Part shown: piece after piece, positions 1 through 7,653 of the stretch
How positions within the stretch are numbered: position 1 is the stretch's first letter
Layout: each line of letters starts with the position of its first letter
Assembly (NCBI GenBank): GCA_030824295.1
Contig: JAVBYA010000430.1
Coordinates: 1 to 12,910 of the forward strand
Origin: Bacteroidota bacterium
Lineage (GTDB): Bacteria; Bacteroidota; Ignavibacteria; UBA10030; UBA8401
DNA: 12,910 nt
Direction of reading: 5' to 3'
The notes under the pieces: generated by a model
The model's database searches: none
What the model was told of the DNA's origin: nothing
What the model saw: the letters and a program-made list of their open reading frames with translations, nothing else
Program-made: the position numbers and the translations under genes

Positions 1-2655
1 ACGGTAGGACCGGGAGGTATTGATGAAGAAGATGTCGGACAGATCGAAGTTCCGGATGTTCGCTTCGGCCTTGATGTTCCCCTGGAAATCGACATTCCCG
101 CTGAGGAAGAAATCCTCATCCCTGCGGATCAGCCGCGCTGAATCGACGTGGACACCACGGGAAGACACGGTCAGCACGAACGGTCCGGCAGAACTGAGAT
201 CGATCCCTTGGTATTTTGCATAGAGTGTATCGAACAGGACTTCATCCTGTTGTTCCGTCACTACCAGCCCGCCCGAAACGGAGAAATTCAGCATGGAATC
301 GACATCGGAGGCGATGGAAAATCTCCCCTTCTGTTTGGCAATATCGATCTCCAACGCCGCCATTCGCAGGGCCGTATTGGAGATCCCGATCTCATCCCCC
401 CGCAGTTTCAACATCAGCTCCAGCGAATCCCGTGAAGCAGCGAACCGGTCCTGCGCTAAATTCTTTACCTGATACTCAAGCCGGACATGCTTCAGACCGA
501 TCGGGGAAGAAGTGTCCGCATAGATGCCGCGCTCCACTGCGATGGTCCCGGAAGAGGACCCCTCCCCAACACCCGCATTGAGCACTCCGCTCGCCGTCCC
601 GACGATCTCCAGGCGCGGGAAATTGAAGACAACGGAGAGAGGCACAAGGTTCTTCATGGTCAGATCGTAGGTGATGGAGGCCGGACGGAACGAACCGCTG
701 TCCTGCACCTGCACCGCTGCCGAATCCAGCATTTGAGCATAGGATGTGTCCACGATACGCCTCTGGTTCGAATACAGTCTGCCGAATCCGTCCAGATGTG
801 AGACGACGGCATCAACAAGACCGTTGAATGTGAACTGTCCCGTCAATGTCCCGTCGACCACCGGCGACCGGACGATCACTTTGTCACTGTTCGTGGAATC
901 CTTCAGCCATTGCAGCACGACAGCGGCAGAATCGAATGTCGTCCCCTGGAACGTCGACTGCTGGAACTCGATCCGCGTGTCGGAAGGATTATCGAACAAC
1001 GTCAGCCCGGCACCGGTCCGCTCCAATTCGAATGAAAGATTCGAGCGGTAGTGCTCATCCCGCACGATCGGCGCCAGGTCCAGCCCGCGGACCGCTGCAC
1101 TGAGATAGTACACCGGAAGCGAATCGTCGGCAAAATCTGCATATGCCTTGGCCGTGACCGAACCGTCCTGCGAACGGAGCGAAAGGTCCGTCTCAATGCT
1201 GTTATCACGCGCGGCGATGCGCATCGTTGTCGATGCAATGGGGATGTTGCGGAACATCGAGGAATCAATGTCGATGCGAGCCTCGGAATTGAGCGTGGCA
1301 AGCGACGTTCCGCTCCCTTCAATGAAGATCTTCGTATTGAGCCGCGACAGGAATTCTTCGGACGCGAACACCTTCTCCAGTTTCACATCCTCGCCGGCCA
1401 GGATCCCTTTATAATGGATATTGTCCTCGGTGATGACCATCTGTCCGTCCACCGACACTGTGCCGGCAGCAGAACGCACCTTGGCAATGGCGAGGAAGTC
1501 GAGCGGTTTCCCGACGAACTGCAGGTCGAAGGAGAGCGGACCAAGTCCGGAATAATCCGGTATATCGAAATACGGCATCAGCGCCGGCAGATCGCCCGGT
1601 TCAACGGTGGAATTACTGGAGACGACATTCAAACGGAGTTCGCGGGGCTGATAGATATTGGAAACGGTCCCGGAAAGGGAGACGGTCGAACCGCCGAACG
1701 ATGCATTCAGGGAGCGCACCGACAGGTTCTCGAAATCCCCCTGCATCGCTCCATCCAACGTTACATTCCCTTTCAGGAAATCGAGCGACGGAAGGAACAA
1801 CGTCACGTCCGAGGAGAGGAACGTGGACGGCGCAACGGTCAGGTCGACCTCCGCAGACCGCAATCGGTCCAATCCGGCGATATCGAACACATCCACACCG
1901 CCGATCCGTGCGGACAGTTCCACCGTCGATGAGGGCGTGGTGATGGAAAGGTTCCGCACCGCACTGCTGTCCTTGGTCCGCATCACGTGCGCGCTCAGCT
2001 TGAGCAGTGTGAACTGTTCCCGGCGGGCTGCGAACGACAGATGATGGAGCGTGGCGCTGAGGGCTGCCGCAGAATACATCCCCGAAAGCTCGATGTTCAC
2101 CTGCTCCAGATGCACATCGCTGTAATTGATCACCCGCCGGCCGTTCCGGTCCGTCATCACCGAATCGAACGCACCGGTGGAATCAATCAAATGGAATGCC
2201 GCATTCACGATGCGCAGTCTTCCCGCCGACACGCGGAGCGGCGATGCGGCCGTGTCGCCGGAAGGAGGTGCCGCTGCAAGACGGTTCACGTTCCATTCCC
2301 CGTTCTTCCAGCGGATAAGATGGACCGAAGGGTTCTCGATGGTGAGCGTATCGACCGTGATGCGGTCGTTCAGCAGGTCTAAAAGATCGTACTGGATGGA
2401 GATCGATCCGGATTCCACGAACGGCGCACCATCCACATACATCATCACCGTATCCACCGTCAATCCGGTGAACAGGTTGCCGTTGATCTCTCCGATGTAG
2501 ATGTCCGCATTGACCTCATTCTCCAGGAATGTGTAGAGCGTGGAGCGGAGTGTCTCGCGGAACATCGGCGTCTGCGTGAACAGCGCGAACCCGCCCGCCG
2601 TCAGCAGGACGGAGAGGATGGTGTACAGCGCTATTTTTGAGACGCGTTTGGTCAT
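1..2655 (-). CDS. AsmA/TamB-like envelope assembly protein, C-terminus cut by window edge
   Basis: An uninterrupted minus-strand frame of 885 codons starts at ATG 2655 and reaches position 1 without a stop. Residues 6-27 form one N-terminal membrane helix (SKIALYTILSVLLTAGGFAL) after a basic start (MTKR), which suggests an inner-membrane anchor with the rest in the periplasm. Then comes the typical TamB/AsmA opening: an IGEINGNLFTGLTVDTV segment (about 54-70), a ...ISIQYDLLDLLNDRITVDTLTIENPSVHLIRW stretch (about 85-116; seen here in pieces) and KNGEWNVNRL (117-126). The remainder is long, repetitive beta-strand-like sequence, as expected for the lipid-carrying groove of this superfamily. Family members act in outer-membrane protein insertion or phospholipid transport. 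The start lies 3 nt after the rfaE2 stop with no clear Shine-Dalgarno site, so translational coupling is likely. The C-terminal DUF490/TamB domain, if present, lies outside the window, so TamB versus another AsmA-like subfamily is unresolved. Confidence 0.82.
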   Translation of the reverse strand, partial: MTKRVSKIALYTILSVLLTAGGFALFTQTPMFRETLRSTLYTFLENEVNADIYIGEINGNLFTGLTVDTVMMYVDGAPFVESGSISIQYDLLDLLNDRITVDTLTIENPSVHLIRWKNGEWNVNRLAAAPPSGDTAASPLRVSAGRLRIVNAAFHLIDSTGAFDSVMTDRNGRRVINYSDVHLEQVNIELSGMYSAAALSATLHHLSFAARREQFTLLKLSAHVMRTKDSSAVRNLSITTPSSTVELSARIGGVDVFDIAGLDRLRSAEVDLTVAPSTFLSSDVTLFLPSLDFLKGNVTLDGAMQGDFENLSVRSLNASFGGSTVSLSGTVSNIYQPRELRLNVVSSNSTVEPGDLPALMPYFDIPDYSGLGPLSFDLQFVGKPLDFLAIAKVRSAAGTVSVDGQMVITEDNIHYKGILAGEDVKLEKVFASEEFLSRLNTKIFIEGSGTSLATLNSEARIDIDSSMFRNIPIASTTMRIAARDNSIETDLSLRSQDGSVTAKAYADFADDSLPVYYLSAAVRGLDLAPIVRDEHYRSNLSFELERTGAGLTLFDNPSDTRIEFQQSTFQGTTFDSAAVVLQWLKDSTNSDKVIVRSPVVDGTLTGQFTFNGLVDAVVSHLDGFGRLYSNQRRIVDTSYAQMLDSAAVQVQDSGSFRPASITYDLTMKNLVPLSVVFNFPRLEIVGTASGVLNAGVGEGSSSGTIAVERGIYADTSSPIGLKHVRLEYQVKNLAQDRFAASRDSLELMLKLRGDEIGISNTALRMAALEIDIAKQKGRFSIASDVDSMLNFSVSGGLVVTEQQDEVLFDTLYAKYQGIDLSSAGPFVLTVSSRGVHVDSARLIRRDEDFFLSGNVDFQGNIKAEANIRNFDLSDIFFINTSRSYR

Positions 2656-2658
2656 CGA

Positions 2659-3141
2659 TTATTTCGTTACGAACCGCTGCAGGATGGTCTCAACGATACC
2701 GGACGTGGACCGGTCCGGCACGAACTCTATCGTCCGCACCGTCCCGCCGGAGGCTTCCACCACATCGCGTCCGACGATCGTCTCGGGCGTATAGTCCGCC
2801 CCCTTCACCAGAACATCCGGCACGAGGGAGGAGATGATATCGATCGGCGTATCCTCGTCGAAGAGACACACGGCATCGATGCTGGCCAGATGGCACAGCA
2901 CGAACGCTCGGTCCCCTTCCGGCACGATAGGCCGCAGCGGACCTTTGTTCCGTTTCACGGAGGCATCCGAATTCAATCCGAGCATCAGCACATCACCGAG
3001 CGCTTTGGCCTTGGCAAGATACTCCACATGCCCGCGGTGAAGGATGTCGAACACACCGTTGGTGAAGACGACCTTCTTCCCTTCCTGCTTCCAGCGCTGC
3101 CGCTGTTCCGTCAGTTCCGGTAACGTATAGACGCGTCCCAT
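2659..3141 (-). CDS. rfaE2: D-glycero-beta-D-manno-heptose 1-phosphate adenylyltransferase (RfaE2, HldE C-terminal type)
   Basis: A 160-residue cytidylyltransferase-fold protein, the usual length for a stand-alone RfaE domain II. It transfers AMP from ATP to heptose 1-phosphate, giving ADP-heptose for the LPS inner core, in the cytoplasm. Visible motifs are VVFTNGVFDILHRGHVEYL (24-42) with the nucleotide-binding HxGH at 35-38, GLNSDASVKRNKG (55-67), RPIVPEGDRA (70-79), EDTP (96-99), PDVLVKGADY (108-117), IVGRDVV (122-128) and DRSTSGIV (143-150). All match the RfaE2 family closely. The start is ATG 3141, with GGAG about 10 nt upstream inside the end of rfaE1. It sits 4 nt after rfaE1 and 3 nt before the TamB-like gene, so it is the middle gene of an operon. 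Confidence 0.94.
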   Translation of the reverse strand: MGRVYTLPELTEQRQRWKQEGKKVVFTNGVFDILHRGHVEYLAKAKALGDVLMLGLNSDASVKRNKGPLRPIVPEGDRAFVLCHLASIDAVCLFDEDTPIDIISSLVPDVLVKGADYTPETIVGRDVVEASGGTVRTIEFVPDRSTSGIVETILQRFVTK

Positions 3142-3145
3142 CGGC

Positions 3146-4135
3146 TTAATGCTCCAGGACCGCTGCGCGCAGCGCAGACGGTTCGATAGGGATGATGCCC
3201 ACTTCGCCGCAGACGATACCGCCGGCGTAGTTGGCCAATGCTGAGGATTCAGTGAAGGTGGCTCCCGAGGCCATCATCGCCGTGAGTGTCGCGATCACCG
3301 TATCACCGGCACCGGACACATCGGCCACATTGCGTGCTTTGGTCGGGATATGCGTGATCGTCCCGTTCTGTTCGAAGAGACTCATCCCTTTCTCGCTGCG
3401 CGTCAGCAGCACATTCTCTGCCTTCAGTTTTTCCAGCAGCGTTCTGCCGGCTGCGATCACTTCATCGTCATTCCGAAGTTTCGTGCCGAGCGCCTCTTCC
3501 GTCTCTTTCTTGTTCGGCTTGAAGACGGTCACATTCGTGTATTCGAAGAAATTATGGAATTTCGGATCGATGGTGACGATCTTCTTGTGCTTGTTCGCCA
3601 AGTCGATGATGCGGCGGATAAGGGATTTTACCACCACTCCTTTGTTGTAATCCTCGATGATGATGGCATCCAGGGAACCGATGCGCTGTTCCAGCACTGC
3701 GAAGAGACGCTCCTGCACCTCCTCCGGTACATCCTTCTTCTCCTCGCTGTCGATGCGCACCACATGCTGATTATGCGCGATCACACGTGTTTTCACCGTT
3801 GTCGGACGTGCCGCATCGGTCACGATCCCTTCGGCCGATGTTCCCTGGCGTTCCAGAATGGCGCGGAATTCCTCGCCGCTCCTGTCGTTCCCGACCACGC
3901 CGACCAACAGCGCCTTCGCGCCCAATGCTGTGATATTGTTCGCCACATTTGCTGCTCCTCCCAGCCGTGAGGATTCGCTCTCCACCTCTACCACCGGTAC
4001 CGGCGCTTCGGGAGAGACGCGGTTGACACTCCCCCAGATGTAACGGTCGATCATCACATCCCCGACGACGGCGATCGTCTTGGAACGGACCGCGGACAGC
4101 AATGCATCGATGCGTTGCTCAGTAAATACTACCAT
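3146..4135 (-). CDS. rfaE1: D-glycero-beta-D-manno-heptose-7-phosphate kinase (RfaE1, HldE N-terminal type)
   Basis: A 329-residue PfkB/ribokinase-family sugar kinase that phosphorylates heptose 7-phosphate at C1 in the ADP-heptose pathway. Diagnostic segments are VVGDVMIDRYIWG (23-35), RVSPEAPVPVVEVE (39-52) and RLGGAANVANN (57-67), which form the substrate side. FKPNKKETEEA (205-215) carries the N-x-x-E magnesium/phosphate motif, and DVSGAGDT (272-279) is the PfkB anion hole with Asp278 as the expected catalytic base. RVSPEAPVPVV is typical of RfaE1 rather than ribokinase or fructokinase. In E. coli this domain is fused to the adenylyltransferase; here the halves are separate, adjacent genes 4 nt apart, as is common outside Proteobacteria. 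ATG 4135 gives a full-length N-terminus. It is the first gene of the operon, with a good promoter candidate at 4178-4206. Confidence 0.95.
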   Translation of the reverse strand: MVVFTEQRIDALLSAVRSKTIAVVGDVMIDRYIWGSVNRVSPEAPVPVVEVESESSRLGGAANVANNITALGAKALLVGVVGNDRSGEEFRAILERQGTSAEGIVTDAARPTTVKTRVIAHNQHVVRIDSEEKKDVPEEVQERLFAVLEQRIGSLDAIIIEDYNKGVVVKSLIRRIIDLANKHKKIVTIDPKFHNFFEYTNVTVFKPNKKETEEALGTKLRNDDEVIAAGRTLLEKLKAENVLLTRSEKGMSLFEQNGTITHIPTKARNVADVSGAGDTVIATLTAMMASGATFTESSALANYAGGIVCGEVGIIPIEPSALRAAVLEH

Positions 4136-4177
4136 GATATTCCGGAATAATGGGAAATTTTGCGCATTTCTATTAAG

Positions 4178-4206
4178 AATATAGCCAATAAACGAGCGAG
4201 TATCAA
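4178..4206 (-). promoter_or_regulatory. Candidate promoter of the rfaE1-rfaE2-tamB-like operon
   Basis: On the minus strand TTGATA (4206-4201) is followed by a 17-nt spacer and TATATT (4183-4178). Each hexamer differs from the sigma-70 consensus by one base. Transcription would begin near 4171, giving a leader of about 36 nt before ATG 4135. It can also be read as TTG-N20-TAnnTT, as at two other sites in this window. The rest of the 286-nt gap (4136-4421) holds only the hairpin near the hydrolase stop. Confidence 0.55.
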
Positions 4207-4366
4207 TTTACAGCGATGTGGAAAAGGGCGAAAACAGGCGGTAAATAAGGATATTTGCAGTATCGGTGCGGCGGAACGGAGGTCGGAACCGGAACGGGGC
4301 TATCGAATAAAGCGCGTGCTTATATAGTAACATGGGCAGCAGGAAGAATCGTTCCCGCTGTGGTGC

Positions 4367-4416
4367 CGGTGACCGTCATCTGCATGTGTATCCATGCTGC
4401 CGGACGACGGTCACCG
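4367..4416 (-). terminator. Long hairpin just after the hydrolase stop codon, possible terminator
   Basis: CGGTGACCGTC (4367-4377) and GACGGTCACCG (4406-4416) are perfect 11-bp inverted repeats. A second inner stem, GCATG/CATGC (4382-4386 with 4393-4397), has a 6-nt loop. The structure begins 5 nt beyond the TAA stop of the minus-strand hydrolase gene (4424-4422). No T-tract follows it in the minus direction; the T-rich stretch CATTTATTTTT lies on the plus-strand side. It may be an atypical terminator or an mRNA 3'-end stabiliser. The hairpin is certain, the role is inferred. Confidence 0.45.
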
Positions 4417-4421
4417 TGCAT

Positions 4422-6194
4422 TTATTTTTGGAGCACCATCTTCCTGGTCTGCACGAATGCACCGGAAGCGATCCGGTACAGATACACACCGCTGGCAAGG
4501 TTCGCACCGTTGAACTGCACGCTGTGTGTTCCTGCATCACGCAGTTCGTTGACGAGTACGGCGACCTCTCGTCCCACGATATCGTACACGGTCAGTGTCG
4601 TTTGTCCGGGAGCCGGCAGTTCGAAACTGATGGTCGTGGACGGATTGAACGGGTTCGGATAGTTCTGCTGCAAAGTGAACCGGAGCGGTACACTCTGCTC
4701 CTGTTCGACACCCACGACCGTTACGGAAAGTTTTGCGGTGGCAGAACTCTCGTTGTGGAGTTTATCGAATGCCGTCACAACGTACCGGTATGTTGCACCG
4801 AGCGACCGTCCGTTATCCGTATACCGCAGTGTATCCCGCGTGGTGATCGCAATGATCTGTTTCACATTGCTGATGTTCACGGTGTCCGGCGACTGGGCGC
4901 GGTAGATCGCGACATATCCGGACGTATCCCCGTCCGATGCTGTTCCTCCTTTTTGCCACTGCAGCTGTACGGAACTGCCGGAGACGGTCGAGGTAAGGTT
5001 CATCGGCGCCAGCGGCGGCACATTGTCCAGCCACGGCATGGTGGGGTGCAGTGCAGGATATTTGAACTGATTGTTGCGGAGGGAATCCTGGATCCCTTTC
5101 AGATTATTGGAGATGGACTTGGAACTGAACGCGACGAACCCGAGCGCTCTCTCATTCACTCTGTTCAGATTGATCTGGTTCTGGATCTCCGATGCGGGCC
5201 AATTGCTCTCCGTAGCGGAGAGGCGGTACACTGCATTACCGGAATACAAATGCCGGCCGTTCAGCTGCGTGACCCACCACGGCATCAGCTTGCTGTAGTC
5301 CTGCCCTCCGCCGATCACCCAGTACATCTGCGGAGTGATATAATCCACTTTCTTGTTCTGCAGCCAGTTCACTGCATCGCAGTAGATCGCCGAATATGCA
5401 TCCAGTCCGGAAACACCGGAAGGCGTTCCGCTCTTCCAGATACCGAACGGACTCACACCGAACTTCACCCACGGCTTCACCGATTTGATGCTGTCGTGTA
5501 CCGACGCAATGAATCTGTTCACGTTATTCCGTCTCCAGTCGCCAATGCTGGTGAATGCACCCTTGTAGTTGGCGAAGGTGGCGCTGTCCTGATTGCCCAT
5601 GCCGCCGTACGGATAGAAATAGTCATCGAAATGTACGCCGTCGATGTTGTACCGCCGCACCACATCCATGATCACGCTCAGAGAGTAGTTCTGCACAGCA
5701 GGGATCCCGGGGTCGAGCAGTTTGTACGGACTCGCACCGTAGGTGATGATCCATTCGGGTTTCGTCTTGCTGATGTGCGTTGCGTGGACACTGCTGCCGG
5801 CCGAGACGACCGCTCGGTACGGATTGAACCATGTGTGCAGTTCCATGCCGCGCTTGTGCGCTTCATCGATCCAGAACTGCAGCGGGTCGTAGTATGAGCT
5901 CAGGTTCCCGCCCTGGGTGCCGACAAGATATTCGGAGAGCGGTTCCAGACCTCCCTGATAGAAGGCATCACATGAAGGACGCACCTGCAGCAGGATGGCG
6001 TTGATGTTGTTCAGCTTGTGTTTGTCCAGGATCGCGATCGCATCGGCCTTCTGCTGTGTGGCAGAGTGATTCTTGCTGAGCGGCCAGTCGATATTGGAAA
6101 CGGTGGCCACCCAGGCGGCACGGAACTCCCGTTTGGGCTGGGCGGTGAGGATCGAACACATGAGCAGCAGCAGTATGGTGGCGGAACGTTTCAT
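4422..6194 (-). CDS. Secreted GHL10-family glycoside hydrolase with FnIII and type IX secretion sorting domains
   Basis: A 590-residue exported protein. Residues 1-18 are a signal peptide (MKRSATILLLLMCSILTA). Residues 22-390 form a GHL10 (DUF187, YngK/DigH-like) TIM-barrel domain: FRAAWVATVSNIDWP (24-38), LLQVRPSCDAFY (68-79), HTWFNPYRAV (120-129), DGVHFDDYFYPYGG (185-198), FGVSPFGIW (245-253) and DYITPQMYW (284-292). The acidic D-x-x-x-x-DD segment at 185-191 is a likely part of the active site. Residues 393-493 look like an FnIII domain. Residues 505-590 are a type A type IX sorting domain (QNYPNPFNPSTTI at 510-522, VYDIVGREV at 536-544, LASGVYLYR at 566-574, ending KMVLQK). E. coli DigH of this family cleaves denuded peptidoglycan glycan strands; the substrate here is unknown and could be peptidoglycan or another polysaccharide. 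It is probably secreted and anchored at the cell surface. It appears monocistronic, with a promoter candidate at 6240-6270. Confidence 0.9.
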   Translation of the reverse strand: MKRSATILLLLMCSILTAQPKREFRAAWVATVSNIDWPLSKNHSATQQKADAIAILDKHKLNNINAILLQVRPSCDAFYQGGLEPLSEYLVGTQGGNLSSYYDPLQFWIDEAHKRGMELHTWFNPYRAVVSAGSSVHATHISKTKPEWIITYGASPYKLLDPGIPAVQNYSLSVIMDVVRRYNIDGVHFDDYFYPYGGMGNQDSATFANYKGAFTSIGDWRRNNVNRFIASVHDSIKSVKPWVKFGVSPFGIWKSGTPSGVSGLDAYSAIYCDAVNWLQNKKVDYITPQMYWVIGGGQDYSKLMPWWVTQLNGRHLYSGNAVYRLSATESNWPASEIQNQINLNRVNERALGFVAFSSKSISNNLKGIQDSLRNNQFKYPALHPTMPWLDNVPPLAPMNLTSTVSGSSVQLQWQKGGTASDGDTSGYVAIYRAQSPDTVNISNVKQIIAITTRDTLRYTDNGRSLGATYRYVVTAFDKLHNESSATAKLSVTVVGVEQEQSVPLRFTLQQNYPNPFNPSTTISFELPAPGQTTLTVYDIVGREVAVLVNELRDAGTHSVQFNGANLASGVYLYRIASGAFVQTRKMVLQK

Positions 6195-6239
6195 GGATAC
6201 CCGGTCAATTGATAGGATGATGGAAGGAAGAGTATACTA

Positions 6240-6270
6240 CAAAGGTACCCTGCCATACGGATGAATGCAA
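6240..6270 (-). promoter_or_regulatory. Candidate Bacteroidota-type promoter of the GHL10 gene
   Basis: On the minus strand TTG (6270-6268) is followed by 20 nt and TACCTTTG (6247-6240), an exact match to the Bacteroidota -7 consensus TAnnTTTG at the usual distance from a -33 TTG. Transcription would start near 6233, leaving a leader of about 40 nt before ATG 6194. The rest of the 6195-6343 gap shows a TATAATTATA palindrome near 6310 but no other clear signal. Confidence 0.55.
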
Positions 6271-6343
6271 GGGAAAGAGCACCGATTGTGACGATGATTC
6301 TGCAGTGTATAATTATACAGAGGATGTATGGTGAAAAACGGGG

Positions 6344-7531
6344 CTATTTCAGCAGCAGCCGGCCTTCGATGGCGGCGATGAGCAGGTCCATGTCGATCGG
6401 TTTCGGGAGACAGAGGTCGAATCCCATGCGCATGGCAGCGCGGATCACGTTCTGCCGGTGTGCATCGGTCAGGAAGAAGATCGGCGTGGTCTTCAGCGCC
6501 GGATGTTCCTGGATCTTCTTATAGAATGCGAAACCATCCATCATCCCGGGCGGGAAGATGGTCTCACTGACAATGAGCTTAGGGGTCTGCCGGATCATCA
6601 CCTGCAGGGCATCTTCAGCGCGGGTGGCCATGATCACTTCGAAATTGTGCATCTGGAGCGCTTTCATGAGCGAGACCAAGATCGTCTTGTCCGGTTCCAC
6701 GATAAGGATACGCGCTTTGGGTTTGACCCCTTTCTTCGCTTCCTGGACCATATGGTCGATCTCACTATGCTCTTCCGGCGAGATACTGTAGCGCCGGCGC
6801 ATCATCTCCAGCACGGACCGCTCCATGTCCGAGATCACTCCGTCCTTCCAGGCGAACTTCAGTGCTTCAATGTACGAACGGGTCTTCACCCGCTTTTCCA
6901 CCACACTATGCTCATCGTCGGTAATGCCGAACACTTCGCGCACTTCCTTCAGCTGACTCTCCTCTTCCGGCGTCACTTTCCCGTCGAACCATGCCTCCTT
7001 CAGCAGTTCTTCATACATCTCGATGCTGCCCCGGTCCGGCTGAACCGTTCCTACGATATCGTCGTCCGATGACTGCGGCGCCACGGCATCGCGGAAGATC
7101 TTGGTGCCGATCTGTTCCTGCTCCAGGATGAGCTGTTCGATACGGTCCGAATACGCTTTGGCGAAGTGATTGCCGGGGTCGACCGCATAGACCTCTGCGA
7201 TCTTCTTGAGCGCATCCTGGTACATATGCTTGGCAATCATCTGTTCGGCCACGGCAAAATGCTGCGAGATCATCGCCGTCGTCTCTTCCTGCGTCGGCCC
7301 TTTCGGCTTATGGTCGTCCGGTGATGCGGATTGCTTTTGGATCAGGAGGATGCGCTGCTGGAAGGAGCGGGCCAAGGAGTGTTTCGGATCGATATTGAGG
7401 GCTTTGCGGATCTCTTCGAGCGCGGCGTCGAAATTCCGGGCGCGGACCAGCTCATCTGCTGAGCGCAGATGCCGCGTGATCAGCTCTTTCTGCTGATCGG
7501 CCGAGATCGTCGTCGATTTATTACCGAACAT
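6344..7531 (-). CDS. TPR / duplicated TerB-like helical module / degenerate response-regulator receiver protein
   Basis: A 395-residue soluble cytoplasmic protein made of three parts. Residues about 21-62 and 91-132 are two TPR-like helical pairs that align with each other (H..A..L......F..AL..I....IDP.H..A). Residues 172-215 and 219-262 are a clean tandem duplication (Y..LK.AW.DG.....E...L...R......I...EHS), resembling the ADG...EE pattern of TerB-like helical domains. Residues 273-395 are a CheY-like receiver: ARILIVEP (273-280), MMDGFAFYKKI (330-340), FFLTDA (352-357) and CLPKPI (374-379). Thr355 and Lys377 are kept, but the phospho-acceptor Asp is Glu323 (VSETIFPPG) and the acidic pair is Glu279-Pro280. 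The receiver is therefore probably not phosphorylated, or sits in a fixed state. No DNA-binding or enzymatic output domain is present, so a protein-protein adaptor role is inferred. ATG 7531 has GGGG 8 nt upstream. Confidence 0.85.
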   Translation of the reverse strand: MFGNKSTTISADQQKELITRHLRSADELVRARNFDAALEEIRKALNIDPKHSLARSFQQRILLIQKQSASPDDHKPKGPTQEETTAMISQHFAVAEQMIAKHMYQDALKKIAEVYAVDPGNHFAKAYSDRIEQLILEQEQIGTKIFRDAVAPQSSDDDIVGTVQPDRGSIEMYEELLKEAWFDGKVTPEEESQLKEVREVFGITDDEHSVVEKRVKTRSYIEALKFAWKDGVISDMERSVLEMMRRRYSISPEEHSEIDHMVQEAKKGVKPKARILIVEPDKTILVSLMKALQMHNFEVIMATRAEDALQVMIRQTPKLIVSETIFPPGMMDGFAFYKKIQEHPALKTTPIFFLTDAHRQNVIRAAMRMGFDLCLPKPIDMDLLIAAIEGRLLLK

Positions 7532-7562
7532 CGTGCGTTCCCCTGAAGACTGCGAATGTGAG

Positions 7563-7590
7563 ACTATAAACTATTGAAACTCTGCGCCAA
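7563..7590 (-). promoter_or_regulatory. Candidate promoter of the TPR/receiver gene
   Basis: On the minus strand TTGGCG (7590-7585), a 16-nt spacer and TATAGT (7568-7563) form a sigma-70-like arrangement. The predicted start near 7556 leaves a leader of about 25 nt before ATG 7531. The match is weaker than the other candidates, but the 122-nt gap (7532-7653) between two differently themed genes makes a separate promoter plausible. Confidence 0.4.
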
Positions 7591-7653
7591 TCTCAACCGG
7601 AAAATACACCCCGCCGGCGGACGGATGGTTTCGATGAAGAATGGCCGGTCCCG

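Noticed and set aside
1051..1932. Plus-strand open frame of 293 codons
   Set aside because: It is the exact in-register antisense of the TamB-like gene. Its Arg/Gly/His-rich composition shows no domain, signal or RBS.
2690..2896. Small minus-strand frame inside rfaE2
   Set aside because: It overlaps a complete conserved enzyme gene in another frame and has no RBS or recognisable motif.
4332..5897. Plus-strand open frame of 521 codons
   Set aside because: It lies wholly antisense to the well-supported GHL10 gene, is rich in Arg/His/Val with no recognisable domain, and is explained by third-position codon bias in a fairly GC-rich genome.
7611..7620. Palindrome CCGCCGGCGG downstream of the porin gene, considered as a terminator
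   Set aside because: With no loop it can form only a 3-bp stem with a 4-nt loop. The following minus-strand TATTTT is short, so support is too weak.
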